This document shows positions 43,663-53,042 of a DNA stretch of 64,000 bases, one piece after another (positions within the stretch are counted from its first letter, which is position 1; every line of letters begins with the position of its first letter). The stretch is from Rhizobium sp. 007 (GTDB taxonomy: Bacteria > Pseudomonadota > Alphaproteobacteria > Rhizobiales > Rhizobiaceae). The stretch covers positions 1,302,001 to 1,366,000 of the forward strand of contig NZ_CP064188.1 in assembly GCF_015353075.1 (NCBI RefSeq), given 5' to 3'. The translations under genes and the position numbers were made by a program. A model generated the notes under the pieces. That model had not been told where the DNA came from. It made no database searches and saw only the letters and a program-made list of their open reading frames with translations.

Positions 43663-44628
43663 TTGAACATCTCCAATTCCATCGTCGAGAAGGCAGCGGA
43701 TGCGACCGCAAAGGTAACGCCGATTTCCGTGGTCCGGCGCGTCCGCGGCCTGTCCGATCGAGCAATAGCATGGCTGTTTATCGCGCCCGCCATCGTCCTG
43801 CTGCTCGCGATCAACATCTTTCCGCTCATCTGGGCAATCTATCTTTCCTTCACGAACTATCGAGCCAACCGGCCGAATGCCGCTGTCGAAGGGGTGGGTT
43901 TGAGAAATTACGAGCGCGTCCTAACCGATCCGGACATCTGGCAGGCGATGCAGACGACAGCGCATTTCGTCTTCTGGACGATCGTCCTGCAAACGGTTAT
44001 CGGCTTCACACTCGCCTACCTGATCGACCGCAAATTTCGCGGCCATGCCTTCTGGACGACCGTCATCCTGATCCCGATGATGCTGTCTCCGGCTGTTGTC
44101 GGCAATTTCTGGCGTTTTCTCTACGAGCCGCAGATTGGCCTTTTCGCCTATGCGGTCTCCTGGCTCAGCGGCATTCCGACGTCGGATATCCGGATGCTCG
44201 GCGACGTTTCGCTTGCGCCTTGGGCGATCATCATCGTCGACACCTGGATGTGGACGCCCTATGTGATGCTGATCTGCCTCGCCGGCTTGCGCTCGATCCC
44301 GGACTATATCTACGAGGCCGCGGAGGTCGACCGTGCCTCGGCATGGCGCCAATTCTGGTCGATCACGGTGCCGATGGCGCTGCCTTTCATCATGCTCGCC
44401 GTCCTCTTCCGCGGCATCGAGAACTTCAAGATGTTCGACATGGTAACGCTTTTGACCGGCGGCGGACCAGGCTCGGTTACGGAGGTCGCCTCGATCACGC
44501 TGAAGCGCGCGGCCTTCGAGAGCTGGGCCACCGGCCGCGCTTCCGCCTTCGCTATCGTTCTCTTTGTCGCGGTGTTCGGTCTCGCCAACATCTACGTCAA
44601 GGCTCTTAACAAGGTGAAGCAACGATGA
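43663..44628 (+). CDS. ABC carbohydrate permease 1
   Basis: A 321-residue MalF/UgpA-type permease with six helices. The EAA loop reads YEAAEVDRASAWRQFWSITV. The start is a TTG at 43663 with AGGTGA about 5 bases upstream; an in-frame GTG at 43561, overlapping the previous stop, would add 34 residues that lack family likeness. It overlaps the next gene by ATGA. The N-terminal tail of about 30 residues before the first helix is longer than usual. Confidence 0.88.
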   Translation: MNISNSIVEKAADATAKVTPISVVRRVRGLSDRAIAWLFIAPAIVLLLAINIFPLIWAIYLSFTNYRANRPNAAVEGVGLRNYERVLTDPDIWQAMQTTAHFVFWTIVLQTVIGFTLAYLIDRKFRGHAFWTTVILIPMMLSPAVVGNFWRFLYEPQIGLFAYAVSWLSGIPTSDIRMLGDVSLAPWAIIIVDTWMWTPYVMLICLAGLRSIPDYIYEAAEVDRASAWRQFWSITVPMALPFIMLAVLFRGIENFKMFDMVTLLTGGGPGSVTEVASITLKRAAFESWATGRASAFAIVLFVAVFGLANIYVKALNKVKQR

Positions 44629-45578
44629 GCTCCGCGAACTCCGCCCATTCGGTCGTTGAGCCGAGCTTCACCAGCAAGCGAATCGCCGGCGCAATCGTGA
44701 TCCTCTACGCGCTGATCACTCTAATACCGCTGGTCTGGATTTTCCTGACCAGCATCAAGTCGCCGCCTGATTCCATCAGCTATCCGCCGAAGATCGTCTT
44801 CACACCGTCGCTTGAAGGCTATTGCAATCTTCTGACCACGAGAACGCGGCAGACGCCTGAATACATTGCTTCCTTGCCCGAGCCGACGGGCACCTGCGAT
44901 GAGGTGACCCGCAAGCGCAACATGGTGATCGCCGGCCCCTCGAATTTCTTGCCGCGCTTCGTCAATTCGCTGGTGATCGCGTTCGGATCTACTTTTCTCG
45001 CCGTCTTGCTCGGCACGATGGCCGCCTACGGCTTCTCGCGCTTCCGGGTGCCGCTCGCCGACGATCTTTTGTTCTTCATCCTGTCGACGCGCATGATGCC
45101 GCCGATCGCCGTCGCGATCCCGATCTACCTGATGTACCGGGAGCTTGGGCTGTCCGACACGGCATTGGGGATGATCCTGCTTTACACGGCGGTCAATGTG
45201 TCGCTCGCCGTCTGGCTGCTCAAAGGCTTCATCGACGAGATTCCGCGTGAATACGAGGAAGCCGCGATGATCGACGGCTACACCCGGCTGCAGGCCTTCC
45301 GGAAGGTCGTGCTGCCGCAGGCAACGACCGGCATCGCCGCAACCGCCATCTTCTGCCTGATCTTCGCCTGGAACGAATATGCCTTCGCCGCACTTCTGAC
45401 ATCGGGCAGCGCGCAGACCGCACCGCCATTCATCCCGACAATCATCGGCGAAGGCGGGCAGGACTGGCCGGCCGTTGCAGCGGGAACCACCATTTTCCTG
45501 ATCCCGATCCTGGTCTTCACCATTCTCCTGCGCAAGCAGCTGCTGCGCGGCATCACCTTCGGAGCGGTCCGCAAATGA
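44625..45578 (+). CDS. ABC carbohydrate permease 2
   Basis: A 317-residue MalG/UgpE-type permease with six helices and the EAA loop EYEEAAMIDGYTRLQAFRKV. The first periplasmic loop is enlarged (about 60 residues with RTRQTPEYIASLPEPTGTCD), a feature of some polyol transporters. It overlaps both neighbours by four bases. Confidence 0.9.
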   Translation: MSSANSAHSVVEPSFTSKRIAGAIVILYALITLIPLVWIFLTSIKSPPDSISYPPKIVFTPSLEGYCNLLTTRTRQTPEYIASLPEPTGTCDEVTRKRNMVIAGPSNFLPRFVNSLVIAFGSTFLAVLLGTMAAYGFSRFRVPLADDLLFFILSTRMMPPIAVAIPIYLMYRELGLSDTALGMILLYTAVNVSLAVWLLKGFIDEIPREYEEAAMIDGYTRLQAFRKVVLPQATTGIAATAIFCLIFAWNEYAFAALLTSGSAQTAPPFIPTIIGEGGQDWPAVAAGTTIFLIPILVFTILLRKQLLRGITFGAVRK

Positions 45579-45787
45579 CGCACCTGATCGAAACGCCCCG
45601 CCCTGCCCGTCCGAAACGGCCTTTTTTCCTGCGACGCGGTCCGATGGAGAACATCGCAACGGTGGTGATTGCGGCAGGTTTCCTGATGCTGTTCCAACCC
45701 TTCCTGCTGGTGCTGTACACCTACTCGCTGGTAACACTGCTTATAGGAACAGCGATGTTCATCATCGTCTCGAAATTTGCGGAGTGA
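45575..45787 (+). CDS. Small two-helix membrane protein in the ABC operon
   Basis: A 70-residue protein: a basic start (RPARPKRPFFLRRG) followed by two helices (IATVVIAAGFLMLFQPF and LYTYSLVTLLIGTAMFIIV). It starts by ATGA overlap with permease 2 and ends four bases before the ATPase gene. Small membrane genes also occur between permease and ATPase genes of some rhizobial polyol transporters. It may be an accessory subunit; the family is not recognised. Confidence 0.65.
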   Translation: MTHLIETPRPARPKRPFFLRRGPMENIATVVIAAGFLMLFQPFLLVLYTYSLVTLLIGTAMFIIVSKFAE

Positions 45788-45790
45788 ACC

Positions 45791-46888
45791 ATGGCGGAGA
45801 TCAGAGTAGAAAATATCCGCAAGCAGTTCGGTAGCTTCGCTGCGGTCGAAGGCTCGAGCTTCGTCGTCCTTGACGGTGAGTTTCTCGCCCTGCTCGGGCC
45901 ATCCGGCTGTGGCAAGACGACCACCCTTCGCATGATCGCCGGCCTCGAACTGCCGACCAGCGGCAAGATATACCTCGACGGCGAGGACGTCACCTTCAAT
46001 CGCGCCAGCGCCCGCGACATTGCCTTTGTCTTCCAGCTCTTTGCGCTCTATCCGCACATGAATGTGCGCAAGAACATCGGCTTTCCGTTGCTGTCTCAAG
46101 GGATGCCGAAAGCGGAAATACGTGAACGCGTCCAGGAGACCGCCCGCCTGCTGCAGATCGACCATATTCTCGACAGGTCCGTCTCCGGGCTTGCCGGTGG
46201 CGACCGCCAGCGCGTGGCGCTCGGCCGCGCCATCGTTCGGCGCCCGAAATGCTTCTTGATGGACGAACCGCTCGGTACACTCGATGCGGAGTTCCGCGAG
46301 GTCATGGTTCATGAGCTGCGAGAATTGCACAACCGCATCCACGCGACGACGGTTTACGTTACGCACGATCAGCATGAGGCGATGGCGATGGCCGACAAGA
46401 TCGCCGTCATGAACCATGGCGTCATAGAGCAGTTCGGGACGCCGCAGGAAATCTACAGCAAGCCTGCGACCATGTATGTCGCGGACTTCATCGGCTCTCC
46501 GCCGATGAATTTCATGCGCTTTACCTCCGGCCTTCAGAAGGGAGACCGATCCATCTCTCTTGATGGCGTCGATGTCGCCGTTCCCGAGGTTCACCAGGAC
46601 TTGAGGGTAGGCGAGCTGGCGCTTGGCGTGCGGCCGGAGCACATCCGCTTCAGCGATGTCTCCGCCCTGCGCGGCGCCGTCTATGGCAGCGAGTATCTTG
46701 GAACAAATCAGATCGTGGCGATCGAAACCCGCAGTGGATTGATCAAGGCCCGCGTTCCGGCAAACCGTAACTTTCGCATCGGCGAAACGGTTGGTCTCGA
46801 ATTCAACCCTGTCAATCTTGCGCTCTTCGACTGCCAGTCGGGCCGTGCGGTCGCTTCATCGCTCTATTCGGAGGTCCGGCATGGCTGA
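45791..46888 (+). CDS. ABC carbohydrate transporter ATPase 1 (UgpC/MalK type)
   Basis: A 365-residue ATPase: Walker A GPSGCGKTT, Q-loop FVFQLFALYPHMNV, Walker B CFLMDEPLGTLD and H-loop YVTHDQHEAMAMAD. The signature reads LAGGDRQRVALGRA rather than LSGGQ, an unusual change at two positions. A C-terminal TOBE regulatory domain follows (GVRPEHIRFSD). It pairs with the second ATPase, probably as a heterodimer. It overlaps that gene by 8 bases. Confidence 0.9.
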   Translation: MAEIRVENIRKQFGSFAAVEGSSFVVLDGEFLALLGPSGCGKTTTLRMIAGLELPTSGKIYLDGEDVTFNRASARDIAFVFQLFALYPHMNVRKNIGFPLLSQGMPKAEIRERVQETARLLQIDHILDRSVSGLAGGDRQRVALGRAIVRRPKCFLMDEPLGTLDAEFREVMVHELRELHNRIHATTVYVTHDQHEAMAMADKIAVMNHGVIEQFGTPQEIYSKPATMYVADFIGSPPMNFMRFTSGLQKGDRSISLDGVDVAVPEVHQDLRVGELALGVRPEHIRFSDVSALRGAVYGSEYLGTNQIVAIETRSGLIKARVPANRNFRIGETVGLEFNPVNLALFDCQSGRAVASSLYSEVRHG

Positions 46889-47888
46889 TGTCGTTCTCAA
46901 AGACCTCAACATGCGTTTCGGCGACACGCAGGCGCTCAGCAACTTCGATCTTGCGATCCGCGATGGCGAATTCGTCGTGCTGCTGGGGCCGACTGGGGCC
47001 GGCAAGACGACGACGCTTCGCCTGATCGCCGGCCTAGAGCGGCCCGATAGCGGCCGTATCGAGATCGGCAGCCGCAACGTCGCTGGCCAATCCCCGGCCG
47101 ACCGCGACGTGGCTTTCGTGTTCCAGCAATATTCGCTTTATCCGCATATGACGGTTTACGAAAACCTTGCCTTTCCTCTTAGGGCGCCGGTTCGAAAGTT
47201 GAGCAACGACGAGATCGATCGGCGCGTTCGCGAGATTGCGCAGATGGTGAGGATCGATCATAAGTTGGAAAATCGCTCGACCCGTCTTTCCGGCGGAGAG
47301 ATGCAGCGCGTCGCAATCGGCCGGGCGCTGGTGCGCGAACCCGCGATCTACCTCATGGACGAACCGCTTTCGTCTCTCGACGCCAAGCTTCGGGCGGAGC
47401 TTCGGCTGGAACTCAAGCGCATCCAGAAGGAACTGGGCTCGACCCTTCTCTATGTGACCCACGACCAGGTGGAGGCCATGACGATGGCGGACCGCATCGG
47501 CATTGTCGCGGAAGGCAGGCTCCTGCAGGTCGGCACGCCTCGGGAAATCTACGGCAATCCCGCCAGCCTTCATGTCGCAGCCCGTCTCGGACAACCGCAT
47601 ATCAACCTGCTGCCTGCCGATCTACTTCCTGGCGGAAGTCCTCCCAAGGGTACGAAGACAATCGGTGCACGCACTGAGCATCTCGACATCATCGTCGGCA
47701 AGGATGCAAACGCAAAGGTCGACTGGATCGAGCACCTGGGCGACCAGAACCATCTGCATATCCGTGTTCGTGATCACAAGCTCGTCACGCTTGCGGATCC
47801 ATATCTCTCAATCAGACCGGGCGACAGGATTAATCTTACACTCCGCGACCCGCTCTATTTCGACGCGAGCGGACAGCGGCTCGCTTGA
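46881..47888 (+). CDS. ABC carbohydrate transporter ATPase 2
   Basis: A 335-residue ATPase with GPTGAGKTT (Walker A), FVFQQYSLYPHMTVYENLAF, a normal signature LSGGEMQRVAIGRA, YLMDEPLSSLDAKLRAEL and YVTHDQVEAMTMAD. A short TOBE domain follows (GARTEHLDIIV). Because the first ATPase has a degenerate signature, this one may carry the dominant active site. ATG at 46881 begins the homology. The next gene follows after 51 bases. Confidence 0.9.
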   Translation: MADVVLKDLNMRFGDTQALSNFDLAIRDGEFVVLLGPTGAGKTTTLRLIAGLERPDSGRIEIGSRNVAGQSPADRDVAFVFQQYSLYPHMTVYENLAFPLRAPVRKLSNDEIDRRVREIAQMVRIDHKLENRSTRLSGGEMQRVAIGRALVREPAIYLMDEPLSSLDAKLRAELRLELKRIQKELGSTLLYVTHDQVEAMTMADRIGIVAEGRLLQVGTPREIYGNPASLHVAARLGQPHINLLPADLLPGGSPPKGTKTIGARTEHLDIIVGKDANAKVDWIEHLGDQNHLHIRVRDHKLVTLADPYLSIRPGDRINLTLRDPLYFDASGQRLA

Positions 47889-47939
47889 ACGAAGAAACTG
47901 AACCAAGGCAGGCATGTAAAAACAGACGGGTCTCAATCA

Positions 47940-49595
47940 ATGAAACATTTCTTCAATCGTCGGAAAGACATCGTCACAGAAGCTCTGGACGGCCTGCTGC
48001 TCACAAGCGGCCCGGACCGCCTTGCCCGTCTGGACACATTCCCCGAAATCAAGGTGATATTGCGCGCGGACTGGGGCCATTCGAAAGTGGCAATCATTTC
48101 AGGCGGCGGTGCGGGACATGAGCCTTCGCACGCCGGTTTCGTCGGCAAGGGCATGCTGACGGCAGCGGTATCCGGCGAGATCTTTGCTTCGCCAAGCGTC
48201 GACGCGGTCCTGACGGCGATCCGCGCCGTTACCGGACCCAGGGGAGCCCTGTTGATCGTCAAGAACTACACCGGAGACCGCTTGAATTTCGGCCTCGCCG
48301 CCGAAAAGGCTCGCGCCGAAGGTTTCGACGTTGAGATAGTCATTGTTGCGGACGACATCGCGATCCCGGATATCAACCAACCGCGCGGCGTCGCCGGCAC
48401 CTTGTTCGTTCACAAGATTGCCGGATATTACGCAGAGATCGGATCGGATCTGAAGACGGTCGCCGCACACGCTACATCCGCAGCAACCGACATCGTCTCG
48501 CTCGGGATGTCGCTTTCGACCTGCAGTGTACCCGGCCAGTCGCATGAGGACCGCCTTGGCGCGAACGAAGGCGAACTTGGCCTTGGTATCCATGGGGAAC
48601 CAGGCGCCGAACGTATCGCACTCCAACCGGTCGCCGATATCGTTGCCACTATGACCGAGCGGCTTGCCGCAAAGGTGGACGATTCGCGAAGCCACGCCCT
48701 GCTCATCAACAATCTTGGCGCCGTCCCGCCCCTCGAAATGGGTGTGATCGCCAATACCGTCCTGTCTTCCTCCTTCGCACGCTGCGTCAAATTGATTATC
48801 GGGCCGGCGCCAATGATGACGGCGCTCAACATGAATGGTTTCTCGCTCTCGCTGATCCGGTTGGATGGCACCCGCGAGGCGGCTTTGACGGCGCCGGTCG
48901 AACCCCATGCCTGGGTACCTGCAGTCGAACATCATGGGATCAAGGTCATTGCGGCTCCCCAAACAGGCGCCAATCCGAATGGAACAGCCGTGGCCAGCGA
49001 CGACGACCCGAGCCGTCGCCTGATAACAGCACTCTGCGAGCACCTGATCTCGCTCGAACGCGAGCTCAACCGTTTGGACGGCCGCGTTGGCGACGGAGAC
49101 ACTGGCTCCACGGTCGCAACCGGCGCTCGCAGCGTGCTTGCCCGCATCGACACTTTGCCGCTCAAGGAGCCCGCCGCCACTCTGGCTTCGGTCGGCGACA
49201 TTCTGAGTATCAGCATGGGGGGCTCGAGCGGCGTTCTGCTGTCGATCTTCTTTACCGCCGCAGCCAAGGCTATGGCGGTAAAAGCCGATATCGCCGCGGC
49301 CCTTCTTGCCGGGCTCGATCGGATGACGTTTTATGGTGGAGCCGGGATCGGCGACCGCACGATGGTCGATGCGCTGGCCCCGGCGCTCGCAGCCCTCACC
49401 TCCGGCAGCGTCGCGGCGGCCGCGAAGGCGGCCGTGGCAGGTGCGGAGTCGACGAAGGCGATGAAGAAGGCAAAGGCCGGACGCGCCTCGTATGTCGGAG
49501 AGAAGGATCTGGAAGGCGTGCCGGATCCCGGTGCGGTGGCGGTCGCGGGCGCATTCGAGGTCGCGGCAGCCATTGCGGCGACAGCCATGGCGTAA
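47940..49595 (+). CDS. Dihydroxyacetone-kinase family protein, fused DhaK-DhaL (ATP-type)
   Basis: A 551-residue fusion. The DhaK part (1 to about 330) has [20 protein letters not shown] and the substrate-binding histidine His218 in GLGIHGEPG, which forms the hemiaminal bond to ketoses. The DhaL part (about 355-551) has DGRVGDGDTGSTVATGA with the Asp cluster that binds Mg-nucleotide and GRASYVGEKDLEGVPDPGA. Fused forms use ATP directly. It may phosphorylate dihydroxyacetone or a tetrulose. It is followed by a separate DhaL, so the operon has both an ATP-type and a PTS-type set. Confidence 0.9.
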   Translation: MKHFFNRRKDIVTEALDGLLLTSGPDRLARLDTFPEIKVILRADWGHSKVAIISGGGAGHEPSHAGFVGKGMLTAAVSGEIFASPSVDAVLTAIRAVTGPRGALLIVKNYTGDRLNFGLAAEKARAEGFDVEIVIVADDIAIPDINQPRGVAGTLFVHKIAGYYAEIGSDLKTVAAHATSAATDIVSLGMSLSTCSVPGQSHEDRLGANEGELGLGIHGEPGAERIALQPVADIVATMTERLAAKVDDSRSHALLINNLGAVPPLEMGVIANTVLSSSFARCVKLIIGPAPMMTALNMNGFSLSLIRLDGTREAALTAPVEPHAWVPAVEHHGIKVIAAPQTGANPNGTAVASDDDPSRRLITALCEHLISLERELNRLDGRVGDGDTGSTVATGARSVLARIDTLPLKEPAATLASVGDILSISMGGSSGVLLSIFFTAAAKAMAVKADIAAALLAGLDRMTFYGGAGIGDRTMVDALAPALAALTSGSVAAAAKAAVAGAESTKAMKKAKAGRASYVGEKDLEGVPDPGAVAVAGAFEVAAAIAATAMA

Positions 49596-49623
49596 AAACG
49601 CGCCGCCGTTGGGAGGATGCGAG

Positions 49624-50238
49624 GTGCAGGCAGAACCGGTGCTTGTTTTGGGACTGATCGAAGCTTGCCGGGCGGTCATCACGGCAAACACCGATCATCT
49701 TTGCGCGCTTGATTGCGCGATCGGCGATGGCGACCACGGCAGCAACATGCAGCGCGGATGCGAGGCGGTGAGCGCGGAAGGGGCTGCCCTTTCCAGCCTC
49801 CCCTTCCCCGATGCCGTGGAGAAGATAGGAATGACTTTGGTGATGAATGTCGGCGGTGCTGCGGGTCCTCTTTACGGAACATTGCTGATGGAAATCGGCC
49901 GGGAGCTGCGCGCCCGGGACGGGACTGCCGATTTTCCGATCGTGCTGAAAAAGGCGATCGATGCGGTTGCAAGGCGCGGACGTTCGCATGCAGGCGACAA
50001 GACGCTGCTCGACGTGCTCTATCCGGTACAGGATGCGCTTGCCCAATCTTCGACGCTGATCGATGTCGCGCGGCGCGCCGAACTCTCCGCCAATCTGACC
50101 GCCGCCATGAAGGCCATGCGCGGCCGCGCGTCTTATCTCGGCGATCGTTCGATCGGTCATGTTGATCCGGGTGCATCAAGCTGCGCGCTTTTGACCACGG
50201 CTATCTGCCATTATTTCGGGGAGAACGATCGAGTATGA
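49624..50238 (+). CDS. dhaL: Dihydroxyacetone kinase ADP-binding subunit DhaL
   Basis: A 204-residue DhaL: DCAIGDGDHGSNMQRGCEAV carries the Asp cluster for Mg-ADP, and GRASYLGDRSIGHVDPGASS is the late family block. In PTS-dependent kinases DhaL holds ADP as a cofactor that DhaM rephosphorylates. The GTG start at 49624 has GGGAGGA about 7 bases upstream. It ends in ATGA overlap with dhaM. It probably works with the separate DhaK at 53043. Confidence 0.9.
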   Translation: MQAEPVLVLGLIEACRAVITANTDHLCALDCAIGDGDHGSNMQRGCEAVSAEGAALSSLPFPDAVEKIGMTLVMNVGGAAGPLYGTLLMEIGRELRARDGTADFPIVLKKAIDAVARRGRSHAGDKTLLDVLYPVQDALAQSSTLIDVARRAELSANLTAAMKAMRGRASYLGDRSIGHVDPGASSCALLTTAICHYFGENDRV

Positions 50239-50636
50239 CGACTGGAACTACCGCAAACGTCGGAATCGTAATCGTCTCCCACTCGCCGCTGGTCGCACGA
50301 GGTATTGCCGACATGGTGCGGCAGATGGTGGGTGACTGCGTGCCGCTCGCCTGGTCCGGAGGCAATGTTCGCGGAGAGCTCGGCACTGACGCTGGCGGCA
50401 TCCTGCGGGCAATTGAAGCGGCCTGGTCGAATGCAGGCGTCGCCGTCTTCGTCGATCTCGGCGGGGCGGAAACGAACAGCGAGATGGCGATCGAGATGCT
50501 CGGCACGCCGCGGTCGGCGCTCGTTGCGATCTGCAACGCCCCTTTGGTGGAAGGCGCCGTCATCGCGGCGGCGGAAGCCTCCGGCGGTGCTTCGCTGGCA
50601 AAAGTCGTCGCCACAGCCGAGGAGCTCTCACCCTGA
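50235..50636 (+). CDS. dhaM: PTS-dependent dihydroxyacetone kinase phosphotransferase subunit DhaM (EIIA domain)
   Basis: A 133-residue EIIA(Man)-like protein: VGIVIVSHSPLVARGIADMV holds the phosphorylated histidine His16, and GVAVFVDLGGAETNSEMAIE is the second family block. It passes phosphate from HPr to ADP on DhaL. In many bacteria DhaM is fused to HPr and enzyme-I parts; here these are the next two genes. It overlaps dhaL by four bases and the HPr gene by one base (TGATG). Confidence 0.9.
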   Translation: MTTGTTANVGIVIVSHSPLVARGIADMVRQMVGDCVPLAWSGGNVRGELGTDAGGILRAIEAAWSNAGVAVFVDLGGAETNSEMAIEMLGTPRSALVAICNAPLVEGAVIAAAEASGGASLAKVVATAEELSP

Positions 50637-50980
50637 TGAGCAGTGAATTGCGAATAGAGACGACGGAGGCCAAACGATTGCATGTCAGCTGCCAGACGGA
50701 CGTGGAAGTCAAGCATGGCGTTGGACTGCACGCGCGCCCGGCCGTGACATTCACCCGGCTCGCAAAGTCGTTCCCATGTTCGATCGAAGTCGCGGTGAAC
50801 GGCAGCGATGTCTGGCTGAACGGCAAGAGCATTATCAAGATCATGAGCGCCAGAATCCGCAAGGGATCGGTTCTACGCATAAGAGCTGACGGCATTCTGG
50901 CGGAAGAGGCAATCAAGGAATTGAAGGACCTCGTCGAACGCAATTTCGACGAGGACAAGAAACATGGCCGAACGGCATAG
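50636..50980 (+). CDS. HPr-family phosphocarrier protein
   Basis: A 114-residue HPr-type protein with an N-terminal extension of about 20 residues. The active histidine is His32 in GVGLHARPA, and NGKSIIKIMS keeps the Ser position used for regulation. It should take phosphate from the following enzyme I and give it to DhaM. It starts in TGATG overlap with dhaM and overlaps the enzyme I gene by 17 bases. Confidence 0.9.
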   Translation: MSSELRIETTEAKRLHVSCQTDVEVKHGVGLHARPAVTFTRLAKSFPCSIEVAVNGSDVWLNGKSIIKIMSARIRKGSVLRIRADGILAEEAIKELKDLVERNFDEDKKHGRTA

Positions 50981-52571
50981 CCTGAAAGCAACGAGCGCTT
51001 CTTCCGGCGTCGCCTACGGACCGGTGCATGTAGCGGAACTGCCTCGTGCCACCCCCTCGTCTCAACCGCAGTCCGCTTCAGGATATCAGGCGCTCATCGA
51101 CGCCATCGAAGCATCGGTCGGCGAGCTTGAAGCCCTTGCCGGGAGGTCGGACGCCGAAAGCCGGGACATCATCGATTTCCAGATCGAAGTTCTTCGCGAC
51201 CCGACGATAGCGGAGACGGCTGAAGCGCGTATGAATGCCGGAGAAAATATCGTCTTCGCATGGGCGGGTACGCTCGACGACTACATCGGCGAATTGGAAA
51301 CGGCAGACGAAGAGCAGGTACGGGCGCGCGCCGTCGATATCCTGGACATCAAGAACCGTGTGCTCTGCGCATTGGCCGGAACACCCATCGCGGACTTTCC
51401 GGCCGGCTCGATCTTCGTTGGCAGGGATATGGAGCCGAGCCGCTTCCTGGCACATGATTGGTCGGGGGGCGGAGGCATCGCGCTCTTCAATGGCAGTGCC
51501 ATCGGCCACGTCGCGCTGCTCGCACGGGCGAAATCGATCCCCATGGTCGTCAACGCTGGGCGTTTCGCCGTTACGGAAGGCGATTATATTCGTGTCGATG
51601 CCGACAGCGGCGCAGTCACCGTCCATGCCGACGGTGCAGGCGCCGAATCTGCTTCCCCGCAATCGATTTCCAGGTTCACGGATGGAGGTCCTTGTGACAA
51701 TGGTGAGGTCTGCACGGCCGATGGTACGCGAATCCTGCTGTCGATCAATGTCAACGACCCGGCCGAACTGGACTCAGTTGAGCCGGTGACGACTGCAGGC
51801 ATTGGATTGATGCGGTCGGAATTTGCGGTCTCGTCGGTCGCGGATGCGGCGAGCGAAGAGAAGCAGATTGTCATCTATCGTCACGTCCTGAAATGGGCGG
51901 CAGGCAAGCCGGTGATAGTCCGCATGCTGGATATCGGCGGCGACAAGCCGCTTGCCGGGCTCGGTGTGCCGCCTGCCGGACCCGAAACGGATCTGCGGGG
52001 CATCCGGCTTTTGCTCGCACACCCAGAAATTGCCCGCGTTCAGACACGCGCCCTGCTGCGTGCCGCAGTCCACGGCGATCTTCGCGTGATGCTGCCAATG
52101 GTGACCTTTCCGTCAGAGATCAACGAGATGCGGAGCATATTTCAGGAGGAAGCCGTGCGGCTCGCCAAACGCGGCATGCCTCACCTCATCCCTCCGATCG
52201 GCATGATGGTGGAAGTGCCGGCCGCTGCACTGATGCTGGACACCTTTGAAACCGCGGATTTCTTTTCGTTCGGAACCAATGACCTCACACAGCATCTCGC
52301 CGCTTCCTCTCGCGACGGCGCCAACTCGACGATCTTTGATAGCGCTACCATACCGGCGCTTTTTCGTTTTCTTGAAGGAGCGATGCAATTTGCGGCAAAG
52401 GGCGGCAAACCTGTCAGCATCTGCGGAAACATCGCGGGCGATCCGCAATGGCTTCCGGGATTGCTGGCGATCGGCTTGCGGCACTTTTCCGTGGCGCCCG
52501 TACAGCTTCCCGCGATAAGATCGGCGATCGTCGGATTGAGAGCCGATGGCACAAAGGCAGCCGGAGAGTAA
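50964..52571 (+). CDS. PTS enzyme I (phosphoenolpyruvate-protein phosphotransferase)
   Basis: A 535-residue enzyme I. The phosphorylated histidine is His182 in SAIGHVALLARAKSIPMVV; the preceding residues differ from the usual GGxTSH. The PEP-binding part has GIGLMRSEFAV, VIVRMLDIGGDKPL, GPETDLRGIRLLL, FFSFGTNDLTQ and the active cysteine Cys487 in SICGNIAGD. It starts phosphate flow from PEP to HPr to DhaM. Rhizobia have no full sugar PTS, so this dedicated chain is notable. Confidence 0.92.
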   Translation: MAERHSLKATSASSGVAYGPVHVAELPRATPSSQPQSASGYQALIDAIEASVGELEALAGRSDAESRDIIDFQIEVLRDPTIAETAEARMNAGENIVFAWAGTLDDYIGELETADEEQVRARAVDILDIKNRVLCALAGTPIADFPAGSIFVGRDMEPSRFLAHDWSGGGGIALFNGSAIGHVALLARAKSIPMVVNAGRFAVTEGDYIRVDADSGAVTVHADGAGAESASPQSISRFTDGGPCDNGEVCTADGTRILLSINVNDPAELDSVEPVTTAGIGLMRSEFAVSSVADAASEEKQIVIYRHVLKWAAGKPVIVRMLDIGGDKPLAGLGVPPAGPETDLRGIRLLLAHPEIARVQTRALLRAAVHGDLRVMLPMVTFPSEINEMRSIFQEEAVRLAKRGMPHLIPPIGMMVEVPAAALMLDTFETADFFSFGTNDLTQHLAASSRDGANSTIFDSATIPALFRFLEGAMQFAAKGGKPVSICGNIAGDPQWLPGLLAIGLRHFSVAPVQLPAIRSAIVGLRADGTKAAGE

Positions 52572-52572
52572 A

Positions 52573-52983
52573 ATGGCGCGCGACGACACCGAAGACGCCA
52601 TTATCGCCTACAAGTCCATCCTGGCGCAGATCATCGACAATCGCCCCTCCGGCACACGCCAGCGGCTTGCCAAGGAGCTCGGAAAACACCGAAGCTTCGT
52701 TACGCAGATCACAAGCCCGACCTATGCGACACCGCTGCCGGCCCGGCATCTGGCGACGATTTTTCGAGTTTGCCACTTCAGTGCCACCGAACAGGAGCGT
52801 TTCTTGAACGCCTATCAAACGGCGCATCCGGGAAAACTTCCGGAGCTTGGCTATTCCGAAAAGTTGCGGCAACTTTCCATCATGGTTCCGGATTTCGGCG
52901 ACGAGAGGAAGAACCGCCTGCTGGAGGAGGCGATCTCCGATTTGGTGCAGAAGATCGCCGCGCTTTCCGGAGGAACGGATTGA
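52573..52983 (+). CDS. Small HTH-like protein between enzyme I and DhaK
   Basis: A 136-residue protein. A helix-turn-helix-like region (RQRLAKELGKHRSFVTQITS) is followed by ARHLATIFRVCHFSATEQER, typical of Cro/C1-type DNA-binding proteins. It begins one base after the enzyme I stop and precedes the second DhaK by 59 bases. It may be the regulator of the operon, acting at the palindrome at 42116. The family is not certain. Confidence 0.6.
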   Translation: MARDDTEDAIIAYKSILAQIIDNRPSGTRQRLAKELGKHRSFVTQITSPTYATPLPARHLATIFRVCHFSATEQERFLNAYQTAHPGKLPELGYSEKLRQLSIMVPDFGDERKNRLLEEAISDLVQKIAALSGGTD

Positions 52984-53042
52984 TCGGTATTTCGCGGACC
53001 GGCTGAGGACCGCAAACATATCGCCGCCTTGGGGAGGGCTGG

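Noticed and set aside
48099..49691. 530-codon minus-strand frame opposite the DhaK-DhaL gene
   Set aside because: Shadow frame with no motif; the plus strand has catalytic residues of a kinase.
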